Positions 42,850 to 55,372 of a stretch of DNA of 64,000 nt are shown in pieces; the stretch's first letter is position 1, and every line of letters starts with the position of its first letter. Location: contig OV050030.1 of the NCBI GenBank assembly GCA_920105625.2, forward strand, positions 210,040,325-210,104,324, read 5' to 3'. The DNA is from Clusia tigrina (lineage: Eukaryota; Arthropoda; Insecta; Diptera; Clusiidae). The translations under genes were made by a program, and so were the position numbers. The notes below the pieces were generated by a model. That model had not been told where the DNA came from and searched no databases. It saw only the letters and a program-made list of their open reading frames with translations.

Positions 42850-43322
42850 GACTCAAAATTAGCGATGGCAGGTCGACGTAATTTGCCGTGGCTTGTACGA
42901 ACTTACGCTGAGCGCACTTGTCCATCCTTGCCGGAGAAAACAGTCTCAATTACGCCCCTTTCCCACTGGCTCCTCGGCATGTTGGAATCACAGATGATTA
43001 CCAGTTGACCAGGCTTTAGTGGCGGCACTTCCGTCCTCTATTTAGAACGTCGCAGCAGCTGCGGCAGATACTCAATGGTCCAGCGCTTCCATAGCCTATC
43101 TTTCAGATTTTGCGAAATTCTCCAATGCTTTCGCAAGCACGTGTGGCCTTCCTCGTCGTTTGGCGTTTGGGTTGAGTTGAGACACCCTAATAGAAAATGG
43201 TTGGGCGTCAGCGGCTCGTCTTCTTCAGCTGTCAGAGGCAAATCAGTCATAGGGCGACTGTTTACAATATTCTCCGCTTCAATGACAACACTGCGGAACG
43301 TTTCAACACATTTGTACTAGTC
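42850..43322 (-). pseudogene. pol: BEL/Pao integrase C-terminus, piece 3 of an interrupted pol
   Basis: On the minus strand, I-E-A-E-N-I and N-S-R-P are followed by L-T-P-N-H-F-L-L-G, L-R-K-H-W-R and L-W-K-R-W-T-I-E-Y-L, all typical of the end of BEL/Pao Pol, and then V-P-P-L-K-P-G-Q-L-V and the final basic tail. One stop occurs at 43038. It joins the piece at 55373 if the gypsy element is removed. DNA between 42744 and 42850 is unassigned. Confidence 0.85.
43319..43322. repeat. AGTC target duplication (left)
   Basis: AGTC directly precedes the LTR at 43323 and is repeated at 55369-55372 after the other LTR. Confidence 0.85.
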
Positions 43323-43826
43323 TGTTGGGGTATTGTCCTTGTTTGACGGAGGATGTCCTTCTGCTGTGCGCGTTTATCTGAAAAGCCTAAATCACTCTTT
43401 GGAAAAATCACTACATTACAGTTTTAGTTTTAAAATCACAAGCCTTTATTTCTTAGAATACTAACTCTTATATACTATTTACAATTCATAATTACAATAC
43501 AAAAACTGACCTTTCTGGTGTTCCAGTTTCGCACCTGTTAATTGGTGTCAGTTGGTCAAGCCAACTGACCTACGCCATTCTGAAATGTTGATGGTGCATT
43601 CTAACTTTCAATGCCCTTCAGTGGCTCGACTGCAAAACTGTAGCACCCTAAAAGTTTACATAATAAATATTACATAGGTAATATTAATTCTAAATACTCG
43701 CACACTAAAAATATGTGCTCTCTTAAGTAACTTTAACACATTCTAATCACACAGAATGTCTGGCATCTGTTAGGAGTCGATGATGTGAGACACTAAGCGT
43801 AGGTAGCTTGATTCTAACTCACAACA
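43323..43826 (-). repeat. 3' LTR of the 12-kb gypsy element
   Basis: 504 bp. On the minus strand it is preceded by a polypurine tract, AGAAAGAGGGGAGGGA (43827-43842). Compare 54865-55368. Confidence 0.95.
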
Positions 43827-43842
43827 TCCCTCCCCTCTTTCT

Positions 43843-45942
43843 AAAATAAGTTAGTGCAACTAACTTCTAATGAATCTTTACAATATTTTTCTCCTTTCTG
43901 CACTAATCCTATAGTACATATGTATAGTTTTTCTTTTTTCAAATTCGCCTTATTTGGGTTCAATTGTTGTATTCTGTTTTTTTTTACTTTTGTGTTCTTG
44001 TCTTTTTCCTCTTTTGTTTTATTTTGTTATTTTATTTCTATTTTTTTTTTCTTCTTTTTTTTCTTTTGTTTTATTTTGTTCTTTTATTTCCATCTTTTTT
44101 CATATTCCCCTTTTTATATTTGGTATTTCATCGACACTTTTCTCACTGGCGTATATACAATTTTCAACAACTAGCGATAATACAATTTAATCCTATACTT
44201 AAGATCTTATATTCTACTATGATATTTATATCTAAAATCTTACGTTATACTTCTGCTAACTGCTGATCCGGTTGACAGCTGCCGTTGACGGAGTGAAATC
44301 CCTCGATGAACTCTGCATACCCCTCCCTTCTTTCTGGATCGGTACTTACAAAGATGTTATAGGTTGGCGATTTGGTTTGCCATTAAAACTTTGCTTTTAG
44401 TGGCCTTCTTCTTTCCATTTATCTAGCGTGCCCCACGGCTGTAGATGGTACTGCCTCTGCTTATAGTATTCAACTTGTAAAAAACATTTGGAATACATGA
44501 GAGATTACAATACTCCTTCTTACTTTGCAGCAATGCGTTTTATGGTGGAAGTGTTTCTCTTGAGCTTCCTCATAATGGTATTTGACATCGTTTGGCTTTG
44601 ATGTGGAGACAATCGGTATTTTTCTGAGATACACGTTTAATGATGTAATTTGTGTACTCTGATCGGTTACCAGTCTCTGTGTCCTCTTGTATTAAATCAT
44701 ATGTAAATCACATTTCATATGTTCATACCCTAGATTGGACATAATGAAGTAATTAACTTCCGTGAGCCAAATCTCCTCTGCTTATTTTATTTGGTGGTGG
44801 TTTCAGTCACCCACCTTAAGCTTTTCCCCATCTTCAACCTATCCAAAATCGATTCTGTTGAGATTGTAATACAATGGGCGGACATTGTAATATAAAATTG
44901 TCCAATTCAAAACATGACTCCGCAAGGAAACTTGTTTATTTTTCGTTACTTGTCAATTACTCATCCACAACGCGTTCAAATGCTGCGGCCATATGCCGTT
45001 TCGCAAAGAAAAACAAATCCGTCACCATTCTTCCCCAATCCAATATATTGGCATCCTTGCGGTCAAAACCGGATTCCCAAACCTTGGATAGCTGCCAGAA
45101 ATCTCTGATTTTAAAAAAACACATCTTTTCGAATACTATGTTGGTCCCTTAGTCCGCACCGTATTCCAATATCCGCTGTTCCCGGAACTTCCTGCTTCGC
45201 TTCACATCATCAGAGCTATTTAGAGAACACCTATAATAATTTTCTTAATTTTCTAGTATACATTTTAGTTTGATATTTCTTCTATATTTAATTTTTGCCA
45301 ATTCACCAATTGCCAAGTCAATTTAATAAATGAATTTCAAAATTATATAACATTTAAATAAATACACTATATGTACTATATATACTCTTGGGTATAATTT
45401 TCCGATTTAGTATGATTTGTATTTTTTTATTATAACACTTATTTCATTATAAAGTTAGATTTTAAATAATTAATTTTTGTAACTCTAATTATTTTCTAAA
45501 CTACCTTTAATTTTAATCTGAACTTTTACACAGATTATAATTTTTTTAATCTTTAACTTTTCTTAAACATACGCTATTCCTGCATATATTAAAAAAACAA
45601 TATTTCTATAACATGCTTGTTCTATAATTGAATGCTATATCATTCAATTTGCATCCACTCGTCTTTTCCCCTTACATTATCGGATTCGCTACCGTATCCT
45701 AGAGGAAAAGAGGACCGGACTATGTGTTTTCATAGCCATATAGGGCATTAGTTTCGCTTCGATTAATTTTTCGTGCTCTTTGTCAACACGTGAGTTATCA
45801 CTCATTTCAGTTTTGAACCAATTCATTGGTCCTCCGACTAAAACCAGATTATATAAAATAATCCCGTTTGTGTCAAAACTTTGTCCATTGCATGACTATA
45901 TCTTTCATCGCATACAATTAATTTTTATTTAAATTTACTTCT
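43843..45942 (-). other. 3' non-coding region of the 12-kb gypsy element
   Basis: No gene on the element strand. Plus-strand frames rich in Phe (43854-44266) come from a T-rich tract. An env gene would be expected here in an errantivirus, but I see no glycoprotein-like frame. Confidence 0.5.
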
Positions 45943-47499
45943 AGCCTGATATGTATACATCCATTAACGATTCTATTTTCCATCCTGTAATTAGCTCGTA
46001 TATGAATACATACATACATTCAAGGCGGTTTAAATTACCTAGAATTAATTGCTTATTTTCCCAATCAAACTATACATTTTTTTTATATCCCAACATATAC
46101 ATTTATTCAAATTTCCATACGCTAATTTCCTAATCTAAATCCTAAGTTAAAACCTATGTATATCTACATATAGCCTGCTGTAGTATCTACAAATTTCTAA
46201 TTCCTAATCATATGTCCCTACATACTTACTTATATGGCCATACCCATTCCTAAAACTGGAATACTTACTTCTTTAAATATTCCCTCGTATATTCATTCTG
46301 TATATTATACAGTTACATACATATATATTTACTTCACCAACGGTGCCGGCGCTACTGCTTTCATTTCATTAACCGCCGTATGTACTCGTATGTATGTATA
46401 TATTTGAAGTTAAGTTTTATATTACTTACCCACGACTGTCTTACTATTTTATTTTATTTTTTAAATACGTGCAATGAACCCGTTTATTATTATTTAATAT
46501 GTAAAAAAAAAATATTTTTCTCTACTGTCTTCATTCGGCAATAGTGCTTAATAAGCAGATTTTCATTACGTCAATTTTACTTGCCCGAGTTTAAGTGGCA
46601 CACTTTTATTGGCATTGACTCTGAAAATCGGCGCTGCGTGTGTTATTTGATACACACACGTACATATTTACATTGTTACTCTTGTGTTTACACTTGTAAA
46701 CCACTGTTAACACATGAATCTAGTTGTGTGGTCTAAAGTGGAATAATTTCAACAAATTATTATGTAGCTTTTTATTTTTGCCCTTAATGGTTACGACTGT
46801 TGTAACTGGGCTTCGGATCTCTGCTACTACATACGGACCTATCCACACAGGTGAGAATTTGTTTCTCCTAGCCTGATTCTTCATTGGTACTTGATCACCC
46901 ACGTGAAAAACTACTGGGTTTAGTACCTTGTTGTAGGCTTCCCTGGCTACCCGCTTAGCACAATCCGGGTTTTCTCTGACCAACTCTTGTGCTCGCTGTA
47001 GCTGATACTTTCGCACTTTATTCGGGTCATCAGCATTGTACACTGGCGCATATTAGCGCTTCAGATTTGCTGGCATGTTAAAATCAAACCCGTAGAGCGT
47101 CCTGAACGGAGTTTGCTTCGTTGATACATGTACCGTATTATTGTGTACATGCATTGCAGTGGTCAACCATTGATCCCAATTCGAGCCGTCTTCCTTGGCA
47201 AAACTGCGCAAGTACTCGGCCAGAGGTCGATGACTACGTTCCAATGAGCCATTCGCCTGTGGATGATATGGTGTTATGTGCAACTTCTTGATTCCCAGCA
47301 TTTTACACGTTTCTGAGAATAGTTTCGATACAAAATTGGAACCATTGTCAGTTATCAAAACCTTATGTATGTTGTACCGTGCTATTATTTCATCAAAAAA
47401 TGCTATGGCCACCGTACTGGCTTCAGCATCGGGTATAGCCACGCACGCCATATACTTTGAGAAATCGTCTTGGAACTTAAAAATGTATTTATTTCCCGA
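45943..47499 (-). repeat. tandem duplication unit A in the gypsy element
   Basis: The unit contains an integrase core and C-terminal part (47451-46720) and about 0.77 kb of downstream non-coding DNA. It is repeated as unit B (47514-48991). Both begin at CCTGATATGTATA and end at TTATTTCCCGA. The units differ by about 7% in the coding portion and more elsewhere. Confidence 0.9.
46720..47499 (-). pseudogene. duplicated gypsy integrase core (unit A)
   Basis: The product begins in the core (M-A-C-V-A-I-P-D-A-E), has I-T-D-N-G-S-N-F with the second catalytic Asp and N-G-S-L-E-R-S-H with the Glu, and lacks the first Asp and zinc region. A TAG-type break occurs at 47053, after which the C-terminal domain is open to 46720 (H-V-G-D-Q-V, W-I-G-P-Y-V-V). 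It is an orphaned second copy of the integrase 3' half. Confidence 0.85.
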
Positions 47500-47513
47500 T
47501 TATTTAATTATAA

Positions 47514-48991
47514 CCTGATATGTATATATCCATTAACGATTGTATTTTCCTACACCCTGTAATTAGTTCGTACATGGCTACATACATACATTCAAGGCAC
47601 ATTTAATTACTTAGAATTAATTGCTAATGTTATTTTACCAATTAACCTATACACATTTTTCTTTAATATACCTTTCTTCAATTTTCCATACACTAATTTC
47701 CTAATCAACAAACAGTAAAAACCTATGTATATTTACATATAGTCCCCTGCAGAATCTGAAAATTCCTAATTTCTAATCATATGTCCCCACATACTTACTT
47801 ATATGACCATACCCATACCTATTAACAAAATTTCTTACTTACTTAAATATACCCTCGGACATTCATTCCGTACATTATACAGCTACATACATATATACTT
47901 ACTCCACCAACGGTGCCAGCGCTACGGCTTACGCATCGTATTTCATTTCATTAACCGCCGTATGTATGTGTGTATATATTCTACGTTTAGTTTAAATTAC
48001 TTACCCACGACTGTCTTATAATTTTATTTTTTAAATTGTGTCCAATGAACCCTTTTCTTATTATTTAATATATTTTCCTCTACTGTGCTTTATTCGGCCA
48101 TAGTGCTTGATAAGCATATTTTTCTTACGTCAATTATACTCGCACGAGTTTATTTGGCACATATCTGTTGGCCTTGACTTTGAACGTCGTTAAACACTGT
48201 TAACACATGTCTCTAGTTGTGTGGTCTAATGTGGAACAATTTCAATAAATTATTATGTAGCTTTAATGTTTGCCCTTAATTGTTACGACTGTTGTAACTG
48301 GGCTACGGATTTCTGCTACTAAATACGGCCCTATCCAAACAGGTGAAAATTTGTTTCTCCTAGAATGATTCTTCATTAATACTTGGTCACCCACATGAAC
48401 CACTACTGGGTTTAGTACCTTGTTATAGGCTTCCCTGGCTAATCGTTTAGCACAATCCTGGTTTTCTCTAACCAATTCGTGCGCTCGCTGTAACTGATAT
48501 TTTTGAACTTTATTGAGTCATCAGCATTGTACACTGGCGCACATTTGCGCTTCAAATTTGCTGGCATGTTGAAATCAAACCCGTAGAGCGTCCTAAACGG
48601 AGTTTGCTTCGTTGATACATGCACAGTATTGTTGTGTACATGCTTTGCAGTGGTCAACCATTGATCCTAATTCGAGCCGTCTTCCTTGGCAAAACTGCGC
48701 AAGTACTTAGCCAGATGTCGCTGACTACGTTCCAATGAGCCATTCGCCTGTGGATGATATGGTGTTATGTGCAATATCTTGATTCCCAGCATTTTAAACG
48801 TTTCTGAGAATAGTTTTGATACAAAATTTGAACCATTGTCGGTTATCAAGACCTTAGGTATGCTGTACCGTGCTATAGTTTCGTCAAAGAATGCCTTGGC
48901 CACCGTACTTGGTTCAGCATCGGGTATAGCCACGCATGCCATATACTTTGAGAAATCGTCTTGGAACCGTCAAAATGTATTTATTTCCCGA
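47514..48991 (-). repeat. tandem duplication unit B in the gypsy element
   Basis: Second unit; it is continuous with the upstream pol gene at 48991, so it represents the original position of the integrase 3' half. Confidence 0.9.
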
Positions 48992-51029
48992 AACTGTCTC
49001 AGGTAAAATACCTACAATATCCATGTGAACTTTATCAAATGGTTGTTTTGGTGTGTCAGTTAACACCATTGGCATCTTTGTTAGCCTTGAACTTTTGTTG
49101 GCCTGGCACTTTGGGCAACTCTTTACATATTTTTTTATGTCTTTGAACATACCTTTCCATCCGTATACTCGCCTAATTCTGTCATGGGTTTTCCAGAATC
49201 CCTGGTGTCCACCTAGAGGTGAATCATGGAAACCCTTTAACACAGCCTGGATATCCTTTATATCTTTCAGCCATTCCACACTACTGGCTCTTTGTTCATT
49301 AGCAGCGTCACCCGCATTGCTAACATTTCTTGTTGCATCAATTTTATCCCCTTGAATTCTCTCGGCCTTCTCCTTATCTGACCGTGCTTTGGCCCTCGTT
49401 TGCACTACTGATACCTTCTGTGCCTGCGGTACTATGCTGAGTGCATCGGCATTCAGATTCTTTTTCCCAGGTTTGTATATGATTTCAAAATCATACTCAG
49501 ACAATTTGTGTTTGAACCTGGCTAGCCTAGACGTTTGGTCTTTCAAATTGGCTATGCCTCTCAACGGCTGGTGATCAGTATATATTTTAAATGGGCGTCC
49601 TAGCAGATATGCCCTAAAATTCTTCGTAGCCCACACTATGGCTAGAAATTCCTTCTCTATTGTAGAGTATCTCTTCTCCGTCTCACTAAGCGCCCTGCTT
49701 GCGAATGCTATTGGTCGGTCATTACCGACTTCCCCTTGTGACAATACTGCCCCTAATGCTTCATTGCTAGCATCAGTGGTCAACAAAAAAGTTTGCTCAA
49801 TGTCGGGGTACACCAAAATCGTTGGCGAGCTAATTACTTCTTTTAGCCTCTCGAATGCTTGCTGACAGCTCTCTGTCCATTCGAACTTTGCTTGTTTTCG
49901 TAGCAACTTATTCACTGGCAACGCAACTCCGGCTATTCCTTCCACGAACTTTCTATAATAGTTCACTAGTCCTAGGAATGCTTGTACTTCCTTTCTCTTT
50001 CGCGGAATCGCTAAATTTTTAACACATTCCACCTTCTGCGGGTCAGGCAGTGCTCCTGCTTCTGAGCAACGATGGCCTAAATAAACCACCTCTCTTCGCA
50101 AAAATTGGCACTTCTCCGTGTTCAATTTTAAATTGTGTTCTCGGAATTTCTGGAGCACCTTGCACAAGCGTTGCGAATGCTGCTGCAAGTTCTTCCCATA
50201 AATTACAATATTATCCAGATACACCTAGCCAGATAGCCGGTGCTCCTGTTAATCCAAACGGCATTCTGTTAAACTCATAATGCCCTAAACCGGTGCTGAA
50301 AGCGGTTTTCTGCTTATCTTGGGTATCCACCAGAGCTTGGTGGTAGCCACTCGCTAAAACAAGTGTAGAAAAATATCTACTGTGTCCCAATTAATCCAGA
50401 ATTTCTTATATCCTTGGAATCGGGAACACTTGCTTGATAGTGGCGTCGATCAATCTCCAAAAAACGACGACCATTCTCCACTTCTTCTGACCCTGAGTAC
50501 CACCCTTCTTTGGTACCAAAATTATTGGTGAGTTCCAAGGCAAGATATTCGGTGAAATTATGTTATCCTTTAACATTCCTTCTACTTGCCTGTTTACCTC
50601 ATATTTGTGAGCTTGTGGCAATCTGTACTGTTTCTGGTTAATTGGTGGTTGATCCACTCTAGTAGGTATTTCATGCTTTACCTCTGGTGTATACGTTAGC
50701 TGGTCTCCTTCCAGCAAAAATATGTCATGGAATGACGTACAAATGGCTTCTATTGATGCCTTCTCTTCTGAATTTACGCTTGGGTTTAACTTCAGCGATT
50801 CTAGCCCTCTCTCCATTCTTTTTCTTATATCAACTTGTTTAATCTGATTTACCGATCTATAATTTGGTACCTTAATATTATCGTATTTAGTGAACTTGGG
50901 CCTAAAATAATAATCCATCAGGTAGTCCTTTTCCGACGCGTTGAGTACGCAAGCGTACACTTTACCCTTGTCAAAGTGCGTTATGGTTTCTCCCATATAT
51001 ACGCCCTCTGCTAGCTGCTGCTTGTGCAA
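48263..51029 (-). pseudogene. pol: gypsy RT, RNase H and integrase, broken; catalytic box YLDN
   Basis: RT starts near 51029 with the linker and M-L-K-D-N-I-I-S-P and W-N-S-P-I-I-L-V-P-K-K-G; it is broken between 50406 and 50224. The next frame (50224-48914) opens at the catalytic box, which reads Y-L-D-N rather than Y-L-D-D, so a catalytic Asp is lost. RNase H has T-T-D-A-S-N-E and T-D-H-Q-P. The zinc region H-D-S-P-L-G-G-H and C-P-K-C and the first integrase Asp (V-H-M-D-I-V-G) follow. A one-base shift near 48965 leads into unit B (I-T-D-N-G-S, S-L-E-R-S), with two more breaks before the end at 48263. Confidence 0.85.
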
Positions 51030-51038
51030 AACAACAGT

Positions 51039-51845
51039 CTAAAGTTTCGTGTTTACATGAATAGCAACTACTCTGGTTGACCTTGCATTTAATACCTCCA
51101 TACCGCACTTCTTAACCCTATTCACGGTTCCTTCCTGCCATGACATTAATGGAAGAGTAAGGATTCTATTCTTATTATCATCATAAAATGATAACTGTTT
51201 TTCTAGCGCATCCAGTATGGTGCGGCCCCAGAGATTATCGCGGCCAATTATCCCATCAGCCGGGATACCTTTCCTATCCACTTCCGCTGCGTGCAGTCTA
51301 AAACTCATACCCTTAACTTCACTGTGTCCTATTCTGAGCGACCCCAATGTCCTTATTCACCCTCCAAGCGCTCCGTTAAGCGTTCTTACGTCCATTTGAT
51401 TAATGTCTAGCCCCTTCCGTAAAACGCTAGATTTGACGAGGCTGGTGTCCGCCCCTGAATCTACCAAAAGCACTAGCTTTCCACTAGCTGATTCCTTGCA
51501 AGGTATCTCGATGAAGCTCATAACGAAGCAATGTCCTTTTGTTCCCAACATGGACGCATATCCACTTCCTAACTCTTCGTGATATTGGAGAGCCTCTTGC
51601 TCCTCCTTCTCCTGGGATGTAGTTCCTACCTTACTAGTCCCACGTATTTCCGGCCTAATTATTGCTTCCTTTCTTTTGGCTTTCCAGTCTACTGGCCTCG
51701 ACTGGGCCGCTGGAATTTTCCCTGGTTCCTTTATTGGGATTGCCTTTCCCTGCATTCCGCTGCCTGATGTCCCATTCGACCACATGAGAAGCATCTCAAC
51801 CTCTGTCAGGTGTTGCTTATCCTTGGTTCCCTTCTGGAATTCCAA
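51039..51845 (-). pseudogene. gypsy CCHC knuckle and protease region
   Basis: The protease active site is visible as L-L-V-D-S-G-A-D-T-S in a frame running 51845-51357, and the C-terminal half follows in 51347-51039 with I-I-G-R-D-N-L. In an alternative frame near 51800-51760 a complete CCHC knuckle is encoded (C-F-S-C-G-R-M-G-H, then A-E-C), which shows a frameshift between the end of Gag and the protease. Confidence 0.75.
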
Positions 51846-53780
51846 TTTGGTCGCTGCTGACCACTCCCAGCTTTGAAAGTATTTCTTCCTTGGTTAATTC
51901 CTTCCGTTGAATTAACTCGAGGACTACTGAAGTTACACCTGCTCTTACCCGGGCGCCTTGAAGCTGGCTGCCTTCTATTCCGACTCTATTCTGTGTCTCC
52001 TTGGCACTCTCTACTTGCCTCATGACCATAAGTTTGGCAATCCAAACAGTAGGGCGTGTTTTTGCGTGTAGAATGAGCAAATGGGTTTCCTTGGATGGAA
52101 CCTGTCAACCAGGAATTCTTGATCTCTTTGTTGCGGAACTTTGCCCATCAATCTGCCGACTCCACTTGGATTCCGCTGCTGTACCGCCCCTACCTCTGCA
52201 GGTGCATCAGTCCAGCAGATTCCATCTGTTGTCATTCGCTGTTGTATTGCTGCATCAGTTAAAGAGACCGCTTCCACTAGCTCTGTCATGCTCCTCGGCG
52301 TGAGAGTAAGAGTAAAATTAGCTAAGTCCCTATTTATCAGGCCTGCCTTGAACACAGAAATCATAGCTCGTTCTACTTGAGACTTGTATGCTGCAACGTT
52401 TCCTGGAAACTGCCTGTTGGCTTCCGTCTCAGCAGCGTTCCCCAGAGACTGGAGCCTTCGTCCCCAGGCGTCAATTCCTCCCCAGGTTTCTGAGTTGATT
52501 CCTGATCAAAAGTGCATATAATTCTGCCAGGGTGCTTACTGAGCTATGCACCAGTAAATCAAACGCATCACCGCACCAACTTCTCCACTGCATGAGCAAC
52601 TTCCAGAATGCCCATTTTTCTTATTTTTGTTTTGCTTATGGCTGGGATTTTTGCTTATGGTGGGATTTTTCCAGATTCGCTTCTCCCGGATTTTAATGGT
52701 AATTGGCCAGTAACGGACTCAAACTAATTAGTCTTTGATCGTTTGTTCGTACAGGCGAAATACTGTCCACAGTATCGGGACTTTGCTGCACTGTTACTGC
52801 TTCCGGCTCCTTTGGCGGATATCCCTGATTTTTATTATTTATCGGACTTCCCAGAGAAAAAGGCTCGACACCGATTTCAGATGCGCCAAACAAAAATTCC
52901 GCTTGCCTTTCTTCATTAAATACTAATTTTGGCTTTACCATGCGGCTTATCCCTTCTGGTGTTAAATATTCCGGCCAGCGTACTTCCGGAGGCAATATCA
53001 ATACTGTCTGCGTAAATCCAGCCGATGCTGATTTTGATCTCTCCCTATTCAGTGAGGTCCTATGGGTCGCCCATCCTCTTTTCAATTCCGCACACTCCTT
53101 TTTCAACAGCGATGCTGCTTCCTCTGTTTTCGTCAATCTCTTAGAAAATTCCTTTACCCTATTGTCGAGATACTCTTTTTGTGCTCTCAAATCTTCTGTT
53201 TTCTCATGAAATTTGAACAAATTTTCTTCTATCCTTTTTTGGATTGCCGTTTAGGCTCGATCCGCTACTTCTAATGGCACAGCTTTTCCGGCATTCGCCT
53301 GCTTCCACAATTCCTGAGCTTCTTCCCTGCTCGTACTCGCTTCGAACTGGTCAACTATTTTCCCAGTAAACAGTTCCACCTCTGACTGCAATGATTTCAA
53401 TCTGTTCCTTACTTCCTCGTCTGGCGAAACCAAACTCACAGTTTGTTGTCCTAGTTCCTCTAATTCAGAACTAAATGTATCTGCCCAATCGTTGACTAGA
53501 CTTTTTAAGTAGTCTGCGTAATTTTCCGCAAAATATTTTTCCTTGCCGTACTCAGCTGCGTGAGGCAACAACAGCCCGTGATTATTGTTGAACTCTCTCC
53601 CCAGATTTTTAACTGTGTTATTCGCTTGCAGTAATACACGTTCTCCTTACGTAACCTGCCGTCTTTCTTAAAGTTACGGACCAGCTTTTCAATCGCTTCT
53701 CCAATTTGCTCCAGCATCAGCAGTAATTCTTGCGCTTCCTTCGTCATATCCCAAATGCCAGAACAGATGGCGTATCCCAA
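51817..53780 (-). pseudogene. gag: gypsy gag, multiply broken
   Basis: Minus-strand pieces at 53780-53505, 53571-53251, 53220-52693 and 52364-52020 form a Gag-like polypeptide: a helical, charged N-terminal half rich in Glu and Lys (coiled-coil-like, for example L-D-N-R-V-K-E-F-S-K-R-L), a Pro/Ser-rich linker, and a C-terminal half with T-P-R-S-M-T-E-L-V-E-A-V. Stops separate all pieces, so the gene is dead. Confidence 0.65.
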
Positions 53781-54838
53781 TTACAAATAAAAATCCAATA
53801 ATTGTTAAAACTTGTTAGAATATTTTATTCTGTCTTACTTAATGATAAATACAAATTTATTTTAAAAAAACATTCCACCGTAAATTCTATCTTAATATTC
53901 TTTTAACTTCCATCATAAGTTCCATGTTCGCTGTCTACCGGCGTCCATTAAGTCCTTCCCTCCGTGCAAATTGGTCCTTGACTTCCTCACAGATACTCCT
54001 TGATTTCCTCTCACCATCTTTAATCCTCCCAAGAGTCCATAGAAAAGGCCATATGTTTGTAAAAACCGAAATATGATTTACCGGCAAAAGTGTCTTGATT
54101 CATTCCCGGAAATTTGAATCCATATCTAAAAATAAACCCGTAACGTATGCGCCACATTATAATAGCATTTAAATGTTTTCTTCAACATTGCTACGCAAGT
54201 CGAAGTTTCCGAACTTCAAAAACTTTGATGCAACAACACGTGTTGTCTGCACCTCTTCACCTAATACCCTAAACTCAAAATGCCAAATATATAAATCAAT
54301 CTTTATTTTGATTTCAAAACAATATAAATTGAATCGTATAAATGTCCCTACCGACAAACAAACACAAATCCCCTATCATAACCGTACGAACCCTATACCG
54401 TGGCACGTTCTTTCCGAACCAAACCAACCGGTATACACAAGTTCGCAATTCAATAACGCAAATTCGTGAATAAACAGACACGTTCCACATCCCCCGAGAA
54501 TGCTGAAACAAAATGTATTAAAAAGTATGAGCCTATTCTCAGTGGAACAACCCTATACAACCTGACCGTAAGTAAAAATTTTTCTTTTGGATCGACCTAT
54601 TGTCACCTAACCGCAGCGGCTAATCAGCCCCAATGCTGCTTCTCCTGCATGACCGGCGCAAAAGCGCCCACACGGCCACCGAAGAATCGTCGACAAAGTT
54701 CACTTAGATACTAGAATGTCCTACCATAAGCATACTCATCATTTTTGTTCCCTCCATTGAACTCCTTTGGGATGGTTATCCTGATGGTTTCCTGTTGGTG
54801 GATTCCCGCGTAGGAGTGCTCTTTACCTGGCACTCGAT
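53781..54838 (-). other. leader of the 12-kb gypsy element
   Basis: About 1.05 kb between the primer site and gag. I see no convincing gene; short frames on either strand look random. Confidence 0.5.
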
Positions 54839-54841
54839 GTT

Positions 54842-54861
54842 GGATCCTACCTGCTGCGCCA
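54842..54861 (-). other. primer-binding site, Ser-type
   Basis: On the minus strand TGGCGCAGCAGGTAGGATCC starts three bases after the 5' LTR. It closely resembles the tRNA-Ser complementary site (TGGCGCAGTCGGTAGGAT) used by 17.6/297-type elements. Confidence 0.75.
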
Positions 54862-54864
54862 AAA

Positions 54865-55368
54865 TGTTGGGGTATTGTCCTTGTTTGATGGGAGACGTCC
54901 TTCTGCTGTGCGCGTGTATCTGAAAAACCTAAATCACTCTTTGGAAAAATCCCTACATCACACTTTTAGTTTTAAAATCACAAGCCTTTATTTCTTAGAA
55001 TACTAACTCTTATATACTATTTACAATTCATAATTACAATACAAAAACTGAACTTTCTGGTGTTCCAGTTTCGCACCTGTTAATTGGTGTCAGTTGGTCA
55101 AGCCAACTGACCTACGCCATTCTGAAATGTTGATGGTGCATTCTAACTTCCAATGCCCTTCAGTGGCTCGACTGCAAAACTGTAGCACCCTAAAAGTTTA
55201 CATAATAAATATTACATAGGTAATATTAATTCTAAATACTCGCACACTAAAAATATGTGCTTTCTTAAGTAACTTTAACACATGCTAATCACACAGAATG
55301 TGTGGCATCTGTTAGGAGTCGATGATGTGAGACACTACGCGCAGGTAGCTTGATTCTATCTCACAACA
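54865..55368 (-). repeat. 5' LTR of the 12-kb gypsy element
   Basis: 504 bp, about 16 to 18 differences from the 3' LTR, followed by the AGTC duplication at 55369-55372. Confidence 0.95.
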
Positions 55369-55372
55369 AGTC

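Larger units (their letters stand above)
43323..55368 (-). mobile_element. 12-kb Ty3/gypsy element inserted in BEL/Pao integrase
   Basis: A minus-strand element of 12,046 bp with 504-bp LTRs (TGTTGGGG...CACAACA) and an AGTC duplication. It has a Ser-type primer site, gag, protease, RT, RNase H and integrase, then a long 3' non-coding region. The region holding the integrase core and about 0.7 kb downstream is tandemly duplicated. The LTRs differ at about 3% of positions. The coding regions are broken. Confidence 0.95.

Noticed and set aside
43854..44266. Phe-rich plus-strand frames as membrane proteins.
   Set aside because: They derive from a T-rich tract in the 3' non-coding region of the gypsy element and overlap in several frames.
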